Shown piece after piece: positions 36,164-48,317 of a stretch of 64,000 nt of DNA. The position numbers and the translations under genes were made by a program. Below the pieces are notes generated by a model. That model did no database searches and was not told where the DNA came from. It saw only the letters and a list, made by a program, of their open reading frames with translations. The first letter of the stretch is position 1. Every line of letters starts with the position of its first letter. Source of the DNA: Dillenia suffruticosa (lineage: Eukaryota; Streptophyta; Magnoliopsida; Dilleniales; Dilleniaceae); NCBI GenBank assembly GCA_033439265.1, contig JAVTVX010000010.1, positions 11,516,001 to 11,580,000 of the forward strand, written 5' to 3'.

Positions 36164-36237
36164 GATTTCAATAAAAAGATTAAGCAGCTTATGTGCAATC
36201 GCTGCAACTATGAAAAGGCCGGCAATAACCAATGGCT

Positions 36238-37445
36238 TCATTTTTTCAACCCTGCAAAGGGGATTCGCCATCACCCTTAGAATTTGAATGGCTTGAGTAA
36301 GGATATAGTCTTCAAATACGGTTACTCGAAATCAGATGACAAAAAATGACAATTGTATACTAATTAATTCACATCTTAGTTGTGAGATGAGTAGCTTTAA
36401 TTGAACACAATACCTAAGACAGCAGTGGCAGTTGTTGCATTCAAGAGACTAAGGCACCACAAGACCAGAGGAAACAAATTAGTTGCAGTCAAGAAGCAAC
36501 AGATCCTAAAATTTATCAACATTAGAACGGGACTCATCCACCTGATGCCCCTAAAAAATGTCCAAGGGTTTTTAGCAAAGTAGGCGCCCATGGCATATAC
36601 CATTTGACCGCGCATAGGCACAACAATGTGATAAGTTGTGCGGCTTTCAAGGACACTTCTAAAATTAAGCCTATTTGCTTTGTGTTCACGACAGGTCATG
36701 TGACACTTTAAAATTTACAATGCTGTAAAATCTCAATAGATCGGTCGTGTTGTGTCCAGTGTCCTACGTTTGTGTTTCATAGTTAGTGGCCCCTTTAGTT
36801 TATCCTAGGAGTTCAAGAGTTAAACTTCTCAAATGAAAACAACGTCTGAATCTCAAAAAACTTCGCAGGAGCACTAATGGATGGTATTAGCCTGACCAAG
36901 CAAAGGGGAATTCGTGCTTTTTAATGGCTGAATTGAGTATAAAAGCAAAAGGCATGATAATAACTTACTGGAAATTAGGGCTTTGGGTCTGGTCTTGAAC
37001 AAAATCCGATGTCGAATGATTCCAACAACTTGCAGTTCTACATTTGAATCTGATGAATCGACAGGAGCATCAGCTTGGTCAGCATCCAAATCCAAACACT
37101 TGACTTTCTTGAGTATTAAGAATGGCTTCTTCAATGGCACTTTGGACCCAGTTAATTCATGATATCCTACTGTGAATGTGTACTTTTCCTGAAACAGAAG
37201 GAGACCCACGAACCAATTACTCGATTAATGAAACTGGTTTCAGTAAAGATAAGAAGAAGAAGTGTGTTGGATTTTGGAAGAGAAAAGGAGATAACCTGTG
37301 TAGATGGACGGCAGAGGATGCCGATTTCGAGGTTTTGGAGACGATCTTGAAATGAAGGTTGAGCTTCAATCACGCCTTGCAATTCTATTATTGCCCATTC
37401 TGCACAGTTCCCTTCTTTGCAACTACATTTCACCTTAATCTCCAT
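36238..37445 (-). CDS. CTF8: Chromosome transmission fidelity protein 8 (CTF8)
   Basis: Small subunit of the alternative clamp loader CTF18-CTF8-DCC1-RFC, which loads or unloads PCNA and supports sister-chromatid cohesion in the nucleus. Three exons: 37445-37296 (150 nt, phase 0), 37188-36969 (220 nt) and 36251-36238 (14 nt encoding the last residues, RLKK). The 127-aa product is full length for the family. Diagnostic stretches are EWAIIELQGVIEAQPSFQDRL (exon 1) and YTFTVGYHELTG and IIRHRILFKTRPKALIS (exon 2). The 14-nt last exon is inferred: its TTTGCAG acceptor, phase and immediate TGA give a plausible end. A frame at 36397-36699 falls inside intron 2 and is not used. The chromovirus begins about 70 bp after the stop and probably disrupts the 3' UTR or its poly(A) site. 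Confidence 0.9.
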
Positions 37446-37463
37446 CTCTCTCTCTCTCTCTCT
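37444..37463. repeat. CT microsatellite at the CTF8 start
   Basis: A (TC)n run directly upstream of the ATG at 37445, in the leader (GA on the gene strand). A second GA run lies at about 37543-37565. Confidence 0.85.
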
Positions 37464-37569
37464 CTGGAACTGGCGGCAAAAATGATTTTTGATTGTTTCT
37501 GGGTCCTAATCAGGAGCTAGAATTGGCATACATCTCCTTGATGAGAGAGAGAGAGAGAGAGAGAGGGGG

Positions 37570-38473
37570 GGTGGGGACTAATAAAACTCGGACAGGAGTG
37601 GGCTTGGGGTGGGTAAGGATATCGCCCAATGTTCAGCTCTAGAAAGTAATCGGTTTGCTCGGGTTCTGGTGGATCATCAAATCCTGGAGCAGCATGGCCT
37701 CGTAGGCAAATCACCATGTGACATGGATTCAATAATTTGTACTCATAAGAATAAAAATTTAATAATTTATTTAAAATAAATACATTTATTAAATATATCA
37801 CAGTTATACATATATAATAATTTATTTAAATTTATTGTAAAATACAAATTCAGTAAAAACCCTACGTTGACATTCCTTCTTCCTTTCAATTAACGCAAGA
37901 TCAAAGTTTCCTTTCCTTCATAGATACCATATCACAGGCCCCTAACACATACTCAATTTCCAAATTTCCGGCTAAATACCAACTTATGACACGGATTCAC
38001 GGAAGCATTTAAGAAAGACCGAGTGGATTAAAATAAAATTTTTTGATATATTAAAAAAAATCCATTGACATAAAGAGAAATTTAATTTCAATTACAAAAT
38101 CCTACATTTCTATAAATTTCTCTCCCTCTCTCTCTCTCTCCCTCTCTCCCCGAGGTATGTTTGTTCAAGGCCAGAGCCCGGGGTTGCTACACCTGTTTTA
38201 GCATGGAAACCCCCAATTATAACCAATTAGCAAACTACAAGCGTCAAATATAAGACAACATATAACAGAAGGTTAGAAGTACCCCATAAGAACAATTCAC
38301 GGTAGAAGTAGCTAATAATTACAACAAAAAATGCTGAGAATTAACGGGGAAGAGCCCTCAAAGCCCAATGGTCCTTCAGGGTCTAGATTGATTCTAACTA
38401 TGCTTCAAACGTGAAAAAGGCTGTCTTAAGTTGCTTTACAGAGTTTGTTTAGTTTTCACAATCAAGCCTCTCA
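37570..38473. other. Spacer between CTF8 and MBD13
   Basis: Holds the CTF8 promoter at the left and the MBD13 3' UTR at the right, with AT-rich sequence and a CT-rich run (about 38118-38150). No gene seen. Confidence 0.55.
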
Positions 38474-41400
38474 CTAGGTGCTTCCCCGTCTCTGGCATTC
38501 ATTCCTTCTCTCCTCTCCGGGCTGGTTCACCACATTCTCCCCAGCATTCCATAAGTTTGTATCACCAGGGTGCTGTAATGAAGGCTTTGCAAGTGCTTGC
38601 TGTTTACATCCCTGCTTATCCATGGTGTCGAGCTGTGGGAACAAAACATCAGTTTGGTAGAAGTTATCCGAACCAAGATTTGGGAATGTAAAAGTGCTGT
38701 CCCCTAGGGTTTGTGATGAGCTTGGCTGAGGCTGGAGGTAATCCTGGACAGAGAGCTCGTCTTCCACCGGTATTGCACCTGTAAGAGTTTTGATAGCAAA
38801 CTCGATGCATGGATCTGACCAGGAATCACCAAAAGGCAACGAGATAGCTGCAGGCAGATTTACTGGAGCAGCCAGTTCCACTGAGGCAGTTTTCAACTTG
38901 TCAGGAGTTTCCAAAGCTGCAGCAGAATTTTCTGAAGCACCCAAATACTCTGAAGAAGTTTTCAGCTTGTCAGATGTTGCAGCAGCGGGATTTTCTGAAG
39001 TACCGAATTCCTCTGGAGAAGTTTTTAACTTGTTGGGTTCTAACAGCATTTCTGTCTGTGTTGCACCGTGAGTGGTGCCCGGTACATCTGGCATGGCATC
39101 AAGATGATCTAGTGGCAAGGTAGTCCCGGAAGCCATACTAACAGTAGCAGATCTCTCGGTCATAGTTTCCTCACACTGACCTTGCCCTCGGCGTGGTTTA
39201 TGGATGGTTGGGAGCACCAGCATTGGTTCTGCTTCTTGTCCAGCAAGACGTCTAGAAGCTCTCTGGGGCAACTTGGACTTCTTCTTGTCTCTGGTTTTGC
39301 GAAGGCTGAGTGTTGTCTTTCTGTTTTCACTCTCTAGGCCATTTTCAGGGGACTGCCCTAAAGAGGCTGGAGTTGCAGGATTACCAGCCCCCTCAATTTG
39401 CCCTAAAATACTGCCCTGATGAACTTTTGAGCAACTCATTTCAAAGCTTTCCATACCTGCAGCACAGGAAAAACAGAAGCAAAAATATAGATTATATCTG
39501 CAGCAAAATGTTCAGACAATCCCTATTTTCTCTTTTCATTTCGAGCAGCAGAGTACACAAGCTCACATTCTATGCCAAGAGATGCCAAGAGACTGACTTG
39601 AATTCTCATTTGTCATATCGCCCATGATTTCTCTTTACCATTTAACTCTCATATTCTACTTGACATGTGGCAACAAAGGCTGCAATGATTTCCAAGACCC
39701 CATACCAGGTCTCTGGGAACATGACTGCAACTGCATCAGACGTTCCAGGCCAATAGTTACTCAACTGGATTGGTAAATGCCATGAATCTTGACAGCTAAC
39801 TCGAATCATGTTTTCCATAAATAACACCATAATAAGCTCCTTATTGTGACCAATTAATTAATTCAAGCCCATCAACTGTTGGAAAATTATTTTAACAAAA
39901 TGTGTTTCTCTAACAGTTTTTGGAATTCTAGCATCTACTTCAGTCCCAGACTCCCTCTGGATCACCTAAGTTCTTTTTTAGTTGACAAAAAGGAAAAGGA
40001 AAGTTTGTATTCACACAAAAAACCAGGAGAAGCAAAGGGTAACAAGCATTTCTTGATAATTACATGTAATTACAGAATTTTGAACCATACCCTGATCAGA
40101 GATATGCTTGACAGGGCTTCTGCATTCTTTTGTGTCACCCAAATCTACAATTTGTACTACCTTCACCATATCTCTTGAATTAGATTTCTGATCCTCCAAA
40201 TCCTGTGTCCTCGTTTCAGTCTCTGCTAACTTCTGTCTTTTGACTTCTACTGGTGACTAAGAAAGAGAAGAAAAGCACAAAGAACAGCCACAGTATCAAT
40301 AATCATTTCTTAACCACAAAAAAAAGAAGATTTAACAGGTGAATGGAGAGAGGCAACATATAATTAAGATTCTCATGTACGTAAGCAATATTGGATCTTG
40401 TAAGAATCCACAAACACTTCCCCTGTTTCAAGGAATATATGTATAGAAAGAAGAGCATTGAAGTGGCTACAGAAAAATAGCAAAACTGACGCACACCCGA
40501 ATCTATCTGACTCACAATTCACCATCTTAAATCAGCAACTGCCACAACCAATCATCAATGCAAAACAAAATAAATAAATAGATAGAAAGAACAGGCATAA
40601 AGGTGCCACTTTCAGCAAATCTAACTGCTTCCTTCTATTTGCATCACTAATAACAGTCAACTGAACTCTCAGAAAAATTTAAAAAAGGCATTCCTGGACA
40701 TTTCACATACATTGCAGCAGATTGCCTCTGTCCAAGTACTGAAACTAAAATGTGCTTATCACCCTAAGACATTGCATGTCCTCCAGTTGGCCATGTATAT
40801 GCTTGGCATTTTGAGTAACCCACAAGATAACAGATCATTTTTCTCGCCAATTGTGATCATTCCATTAAATAATGGAGCAAAGATACTTAATGAACACAAA
40901 GGATGCAGACTGCAATTGTTTACCAGCAGCTGGCAGAAAGATTTTGCACACATAAGATATCTTTACTCCTTTACTAAATGGCATGATAATAAAATCCGCA
41001 GGAAAATTGACCTGTTTGTCTCTTGATTTAATCAAGCAGGCCAACATGAGGTTCTCAACATTTAACCTTATACACGTCCCTCTTGTCTGAATGTGAAAAA
41101 ATTAGAAATTTCAATTCAAGGTTAACAGTATTGACATTATTTACAACATCATGGCTAACCCATACAAGGTAGGAAACACACAGGCCATCCTTGTAACAAA
41201 TGAGCCATGGATGGTTCCTACCAGCAATGTTAGCATTGTAAAAAAATTCCAATTATATGAAGGAGAGGCCATTGAACATACTGGCAAAGTCAACCCACTT
41301 ACAGAGATTTTATCATCTGTGGCTGCTAAGCCACTGCTGCTACCATCTGTTGGTTTAAATGCAAGCTTCCCAATTTCCCCAGTTTTAAGGAAGTGAAGAG

Positions 41401-44400
41401 CAGTCTTCAATGACCGAAATACCCATCCACTAACAGGATCTGTATAGTACTGAAGATAATAAACTCATTTGAGAATCTAAAACAATTTTGGTGGTAGAGA
41501 AATAAATTTCTAATTTATTAAAGAGAGAGAGAGAGAGAGAGAGAGAAGCATAAGGCAATACCGGATCTCGCTTGATTGTGTGAGAATACTTTCTTACTTT
41601 GACTTCTTTTATCCATCCTGGAAGTAAATCCTTTAGTACAACCTTCTCACCTTCAACCTGGATTACTTAAAACAGTCAAATTCTCAATCTCCAAACACAA
41701 GATCAAAGAAATTAAAGGCCACCTTTATATATAATCTATTAAAAAAGCACCAAGTGTAGGTTGACATACCTTTTCTTCTATTAAATGCTTTTGGTTTTTC
41801 TTCTTCTTAGTCTTGGGGCGGTTAGCCTTGAGGTAGCGTGACACCTGTGGCATGGAATGGAATTTGCGTCCAGTTTTAGGGTCACTGTAAACCTATATCA
41901 AGCAAAAAGTGTCATCAGAATCATACCAGTAACCTATTTTATAATATATTCTTAGTTTCTAAACAAATTGACCTAGTATCTTAATTTTATAAACTACAGC
42001 AGATATATCAACAATTAAAAATTGGTTGATAGTAAGAAACAAGGTATGGTAAATCGCAAAGACAAATGACAGTAGCTTTAGATCTTTGCATGGTATTCCT
42101 ACTTGGTGGTCTTTCCCCTTCTATCTTTTTGGCCTCAATAACGTTTCTTTTCTTTAAATAAAAACATTGTTATGCATGATTAAATGAGACTTTGTTTTAG
42201 GGATGGAGTACTTTAGAAGGATTAGAAGGATTAGAAGGATTATTATGTAAAATCATAGTAACACTTCATGATAGAAATGTAGGTAAACTAAAAAATAAAG
42301 ATACACAACAATGAGGTAGCTAAAATGACAATGTAGAGGTGAAACGATAGCTTCACAAGAAGATGATAATTAACCTATTCTTTTATTGCTAACACATATG
42401 GCGAATCTTATTCAATGATTCTCCTTCCAAATATCATATTACCCAAACAGACCACTATAAAGGCCAATTTCATGTGGCTCTGTGCTCCTACTCCCCACTG
42501 TCATGAAATGATCAAAAGTTGTTATGTTTATATGGGGGCAATTGCCGTATGCTCAGAGAACTCAACTATTACTCTATCGTTCTGTATTTATCCACATCCA
42601 AGTCTGCACACACAGTTCAGTACCCTAAACTTTTAAAAACAATAGCCCTCCCCCTTTTCTCCAAAACCGTAGTCTTGCATTTGCTTCCCTTATTGTTTAA
42701 GCTTGTAATTTGTTAGCGGATAATGTGCTCTTAGTTTTTGGATATATTTTGAGTTTTACATTAATGCTTTAGTTATTACCATTATGTAACCTTTATCTTT
42801 GATTATATTTGCACTCAGGGTGCAATCTTTAAAGCTCCACTGGACTGGCATGTCTTATATGTGTGGGGTGGGCACAGGACAGCCGCCCCTTGAAATTTTA
42901 AGAAAAAAGAATTATGTATATAATATTCAAAATTATAACCTCAAATGTTGTTTGCCCGCTAACAGTTACAAACTCAACCCCCTGCCGGGGAAACTGTAAC
43001 TCCAAATGCATGTTGTATTTTGCCCCAACATAAGTTTCTTTCACTCCTAATTGTAAGGCATGCATCCTAGTAAAAAATAATAAGTTTTTGAATGATCCTC
43101 CTCTAAATTATATATATATATATCCATTTAATATTTTTAGTAAAAAAACTCCTTAAAGAATTTTTAAAAAGTAGATAAATATAAGAAATTATATCATTAA
43201 AGATTTCGACACATTATTTCATGATAATCATTAAAATTTTATTTTTCACATATTAATTTAGAACTTATACTCATAGGTGCTAGTACTAGTGTACTTTTAC
43301 ATATTTTACAAATGGGTCCCTGATGTGTCTTGTTATACCTTTTTTGTATTGGGGTGCAGGGAATTTTGTGTTCCATGTCCAAATTCGTGCTCCATATGAT
43401 GCAATTCTTAAGAAGTTAAGTGAATTCTTTACCCGCAAGAGAAAAAAGAAAAGGAAGGTTGGAGTAAAGAATACCATTAAAGTGAAGTGTAAGAAAGAGC
43501 AGTATGAAGTTGCATACACACTACGAGTGAGTTAAGAATTACTTGGAGACCTTTCTAAACCCCCCCCCCCCCACAATACAAACACAGGGGGAAAAAAGGA
43601 TAAAAACCTAACAAACCACCGATGATGATGAAAAGATACAGAAAATCTTTTTAAAATACGATTACTAAATAGAACTTAAGTAGAATGATATGGAGAAATA
43701 TATGATTACAACTACTTCAGTTTTAAAGCTTAGCTTAATTAGGTTGATTTATTAATGCTGGCACAGGCCAGTTCATCAAACTTTGTGCCTTTATCACAAT
43801 AGAGGTAATGTATAACTTGAGACCAAAGAATTAATTTGCATTTGGAAATCAATCCACTAATTATTTAGAGCACAATATAGAGTTTTTGACATTTATTGTT
43901 TCTGTTCATTTTAAACGCGTTTGGAAACTGAATAAGAATTTTTTCTTAAACAATTCCAAGATCTTGGCATATATCATTTTGTCCAACTAACATATAGTTC
44001 TAAGAAAGGCAACAAAATAATGTATATCACGTGAATGAAGAAAAGAGAAAATTAAAACAAATAAATAATGCAAATTGACCGTACATAAAGTTAAACCATC
44101 CACATAGTAGACCTTCCTCAGAAAAGAATTCTATATTCTTATCAAGAGTAAACTCACATTCTAGAACTTGGTCACACAACACTAAAGTGGTTTACTTTGT
44201 TACAATGCCTGATGGTACACACCATATAACAAGAGGACTGGCTTGCATTCTATTCAGAGGTGCATGTTATATGATATGAATAGTAATGCAATCATCTTGA
44301 ACACCATGGAGGCAAATATAAAATCATGTTCTGTAACCCAAGAAAAAAGGTATGAATCGGTGTATGCTGGAATCCACAACTCAAAAATATACTTGCACTA

Positions 44401-45837
44401 GGAAGACTTGACCCACTCAACACTGGTAGTCCAACCCTATGATACAACAATAGGCAAATAAGCAAGTTCCATCCTCTATGTCTATCCTTTCTATTCTTTT
44501 TGTGATGTAAAATAGCAAGATTATTGTGTCCAATAGGAGATAACTTGGTCAATTCCAAAGTGCCAAATAGCTGTCTCTCTTTGCAAGATAATGCACTTGG
44601 TCAAATGTTTCCGAGGATTTTGTTGTTTTAAAGATCGTTAACTAAACATCCAAGAAACAACTTTTAGAGACAAATTCTAGCAACATGTTCAAAGGTAATT
44701 TAAAGAAAATAGAATTAAATTGATTAACACGTGTTTAACGGCACAGCATAAGCAGAAACAGACACCAATAGTCATTCCCAACCCGTAAACAAAGCTAAAG
44801 CCAACATAAAATCTACGTTTAGAGTCACGAGCGAATCAGCACCGAAATTCTATCCAAGTGTGCATCCTAAGTTCCCCACTCCTACATTCTCACTGATTTT
44901 TATTCTTTTAAACCATGAGGGATTAAAGGAAATTCAAAGGAAAAGCCCAGTTTCAGAGAATCATTCATTCAATTCTTCCGCTTTAAATTGGGTATCATAA
45001 GTGGAAACAAACTCTCCAGCAATTATTCCAAATCTATAAAAGCAACTGAAACCAACACCAAAACCATACTTAGAGTCATAAAACTATTTTATTCTCGTGT
45101 GCATCCTAAATTCCCACTCCTACATTCACACCGATGTTCTTTTTTCCTGCAATAGATAGAATTCACACCCCAAATTTAACAAGTGGTTCAGGAGTCCAAT
45201 AACCAAATACGTACTAACAAAAAGATTCCTTACTACAAAGCCTATTCACACCCAAAATTTAACAAGTGGTTCAGAAGTCTAATAACCAAATACGAACTAA
45301 CAAAAAGATTACTTACTACAAAGCCTAAAATTTCTTACTCCTCGACCTTCCATAACAGATATAAACTGTAGTCCTCACAGCACACCATTTTGGAAACATA
45401 CAACTTCAAACCCTGCACAGCGTATCCCAAAATATTCCACATTTTGCGTCGACAAAAACCTCCATTTTTTATCCTCATTCATTATATTTAGCAGACTGCA
45501 AACCAGAAACAAATTCCACATTTTTCATATATCAGCTTCCCCTGCAGATTTTCTTCTACATACAGCAAGAAATCAATAGAACGGGAATGCCAAAAACCGT
45601 ACACACATTCAAATGCTAAATTTCAAGCCACATAAAAAGTACGATTCTAAAGCAAGGAACCACGCAGGGAAGCACAGAATCAAAGCTAAAAGCAGTAAAG
45701 ATCTCACATTTAACAAAACAGAAACCCTAAAAAAGAGCTATACGGAGTTGGAATACCTTATATTTTCTGCCATGCTTTCCTTCTCTGACCTCGACAGTCC
45801 AACCGGGAGGAAGACCCTCGGCGGGTTTCGGATCCAT
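38474..45837 (-). CDS. MBD13: Methyl-CpG-binding-domain protein (MBD13 type)
   Basis: Nuclear protein with methyl-CpG-binding domains. Six exons: 45837-45757, 41892-41770, 41657-41562, 41449-41303, 40256-40091 and 39456-38474; they give 1,596 nt and 531 aa with consistent phases. The first MBD starts at LPPGWTVEVREGKHGRKYK and continues over the first splice as VYSDPKTGRKFHSMPQVSRYL (about 9-48). The second runs LLPGWIKEVKV...YYTDPVSGWVFRSLKTALHFL (about 78-122). Exon 6 contains a basic RASRRLAG segment, three tandem repeats of about 21 residues (about 346-410; KLKTS.E) and a conserved-looking SWSDPCIEFAIKTLTGAIP block. Two MBDs, length and layout fit Arabidopsis MBD13 (from memory); methyl-DNA binding is not certain. 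Intron 1 is 3.9 kb; intron 3 holds a GA repeat (41523-41546). Confidence 0.92.
45162..45326. repeat. Tandem duplication, 83-bp unit
   Basis: AAGTGGTTCAG(G/A)AGTC(C/T)AATAA begins at 45181 and 45264, in MBD13 intron 1. A more diverged pair (AGAGTCA...GTGTGCATCCTAA) lies just to the left at about 44820 and 45071. Confidence 0.85.
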
Positions 45838-46184
45838 CGGAAGAAGCTTTTCGGAGAAAAACACCGGAAAATGATACCTCTTGACGTCCGATCGCCTCTT
45901 ACTTATCCTCTGCTATTACTCTCTCCCACATGCATCGAACCCTAGACAAAACTATAACCTTCCCTCTTTGCCTCTCTCTCTCTCTATAAAATCGAGGTGG
46001 CTTGGACAAAAGGGGGGGGGGTTTGGGGAACCACGTGTTTTCCAAGCTTTGCAAATGGTGCGGTCAAGAGAGAGAGAGAGAGCCGTCAGACGTGTCGCGG
46101 AGAAGAGATGGACAAAAGTTGTTGACCCATAATCTGATTTTGTTTCTCTCTCTCTCTGTTTTTTTTGTTCCATGTTTCTCTCTC

Positions 46185-46188
<4 letters not shown>

Positions 46189-46232
<44 letters not shown>

Positions 46233-46277
46233 ATTGGATGTGTTACGTTATTTACTGGCGCTTCTCTTTGTAAATGT

Positions 46278-46310
<33 letters not shown>
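46189..46310. repeat. CT, CA and TA microsatellites upstream of MBD13
   Basis: A (CT)n run at 46189-46230, then (AC)n at about 46277-46300 grading into (TA)n to 46310. Shorter CT/GA runs lie nearer the gene (about 45975 and 46068-46082). Confidence 0.92.
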
Positions 46311-46311
<1 letters not shown>

Positions 46312-46400
46312 TATGTTTTTTTCTTCCGTTAAATGATTTTTTCATATAATTTATCTTGTCTTAACGGAAAGAAACAAGCGAAAAGGGGAGAGTCGGAGAA

Positions 46401-46937
46401 TGTGCCACCTTGGATTGGAATAATAGATTACTATTTTTTTTTTTTGGGGATTTTTTTATACTTTTTTTTCTTATACTATTATTATACGCTAACAATTTTT
46501 TTTTTTTTTGAGCTTCTTCTTTCTTTTTTTTTTTCACCTATTTTTTTTTTTTCTTCAACCTTCCTTTTTTTTATTTTTTTTGAATTTCTTCTTCTTCTTT
46601 TTCTTTTTCTTTTTTTCCACCGTTCACTCTTTTTTTTATTCCGTTGTTATCATTTTACTACTGTTTCTTTTTTTATTACTTTTTTTCATCTATTTACCTT
46701 TTTTTCTATTTCTTTTTATTCATCATTCACCTTTTTTTTATTTTTTTTTGGTTTCTTTTTTTTTTCACCATTTAATATTCTTTTTTTCAGCTTCTTCTTT
46801 CTTTTTTTTTTTACTTTTTTTGAGTTGCTTCCTTTTTTTTTTATTTTTTTTATTTTTTTTCACACTTCATGCTTTTTTTTTTACTCCCTTTTTTTAGCTT
46901 TACTGTGAGAAGACGTGCCACGTCGGATGGAAACAAT
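46401..46937. repeat. T-rich degenerate block between imperfect direct repeats
   Basis: At 46432-46905 the plus strand is mostly T in runs of 6-12 broken by TTCTTC, CACC and GAGC. It is bracketed by similar 24-mers: GTGCCACCTTGGATTGGAAT near 46402 and GTGCCACGTCGGATGGAAAC near 46915. The long open frames here are low-complexity artefacts. Confidence 0.75.
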
Positions 46938-46980
46938 GTGCTACTGCTACTGTTCCCACCTTTTTTTTACCACGTGACGA

Positions 46981-47035
46981 ATATTCCGGTATGAGCAATG
47001 GCCACATGTATAAACCACAATGTTCTGGGCAGATT
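46981..47035 (-). pseudogene. Inverted 55-bp exact copy of an Rpp21 exon fragment
   Basis: The sequence at 46981-47035 is the perfect reverse complement of 50117-50171 in exon 2 of the RNase P/MRP subunit gene, covering the codons of the second zinc-ribbon Cys pair (YTCGHC). Identity stops sharply at both ends. It is too short to encode anything and lies antisense to the source gene. Confidence 0.93.
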
Positions 47036-48317
47036 AGTATCTTATTCCTTTTTTGCTTACTACTGTTGCTATTATTCCTTTCACCATTGCTCATACTTCC
47101 TTTTACTACTTCTTTTTGTTTCTTATTTTTCTTTTTTATTTCTTTTTTTTTATCCATCCCCATTTTTTTTGTTCAACTATAACAATAGAAATATGTTATT
47201 TTTCTTTTTTTTATATATAATGAAAAGACTCGAATTCGAGATCTTTAAAAAAAAAATAATGACATCGATTGAGTTCGACAAATATATTATTTTTTGATTC
47301 AATTTAGATATATCAATTGAAAAAAAAATAAATCAAAAGTTTTTCGAAACAATAAAATCTATTCTCTTTTATCCATGGATTTTCTTTCACTAATTTTTCA
47401 TTTTTTGAAAAGTAAATACGAGAATAAATTTATTTTAATTTAATTTTTATCCTTTCTTGAGATGATAATGCATGTTTAGTTTAAAAATGATATTTGTACT
47501 TAAAATGATAGTTTTAAATAAAATGCATTATAATAACAACAATAATAATAATAGAGTATAATATAACTGTATTTCAAATTAAATTTATAAAATATTTCTA
47601 AAAATTAAACTCTTAAATTTTAACTTTAGATTATATATTTTTTATTGCTAATAAAAAGGAAGTTGATATAAGACTATCTCCAAATGTGATAATAATAATA
47701 ATATAAAGAAATGAGAACATGCCATATGAGGATAAAAATAAATAAAATAATTTCTCTCAAGTCAAATATAATTTTTTTGTCCTCAAAATTCATGGATATA
47801 TATTGAACTCTTTTAGTTTAAATGGTTAAGTATATTTTACACCCTTAATTTGAGATATCGAGTTTGAATTTTAGGAATGAAGAAAAAAGATTTATGAGAG
47901 TTAACCTTTAAAATGGATCTTATAATATTCGAATCAAATTAATCGGATAAAACTCATATATCAGTAATGAAAAAAAAAATCATGGATATATGGTATTCTT
48001 AAATTTTTGATAACATCTAACACAATAACCAAAAAAAAAATAAATAAAAGAATAAGAGCAATAGGAAAGTTTTGCTTAATGGAGTTATCTTAATACTTCC
48101 ATTTACCATTAAAATGTTTGAATTAGAGTTTGATTAATTTCTCACTCCATGAATGAAAAGAACGAAAAAGGCCGAGACATGTCAATTACTTTTATTCGAA
48201 TCGTCCCCACGCGGTGTTTTTAATTTCCTTACGCTGTTCTTGTTCTCTAAACACGTTGCAGAAGAATTGCGATCTTGTATTCCAAGTGTTCGATAAAATT
48301 CCCAAGCGAAACAAAAC
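47036..48317. other. AT-rich spacer
   Basis: Very AT-rich with T and A runs. Stretches such as AAAAGACTCGAATTCGAGATC (near 47223) and CGAATCAAATTAATCGG (near 47931) are short motifs typical of decayed plant repeats. The promoter of the Rpp21 gene should lie in the last few hundred bases. Confidence 0.55.

Larger units (their letters stand above)
30675..36168 (-). mobile_element. Complete Ty3/gypsy chromovirus LTR retrotransposon
   Basis: A full element of 5,484 bp (30680-36163) in the minus orientation, flanked by the 5-bp target-site duplication GATTT at 30675-30679 and 36164-36168. It has two near-identical LTRs (TG...CA), a tRNA-iMet primer site, a purine tract and one uninterrupted gag-pol frame ending in a chromodomain. 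Domain order Gag-PR-RT-RH-INT-CHD defines a chromovirus; its small size and short LTRs suggest the Reina clade (inference). By eye the LTRs differ only in GA-repeat length, so insertion was recent. It sits about 70 bp beyond the CTF8 stop codon, in the same orientation as that gene. Confidence 0.96.

Noticed and set aside
36397-36699. 100-aa hydrophobic minus-strand frame near CTF8
   Set aside because: Lies in CTF8 intron 2, has no family resemblance and fits no splice phase.
38790-39071. 93-aa plus-strand frame
   Set aside because: Antisense to MBD13 exon 6; openness follows from the repeat composition.
46333-46908. 191-aa and 129-aa open frames rich in Phe and Leu
   Set aside because: They are the translation of T homopolymers; no real protein composition and no homology.
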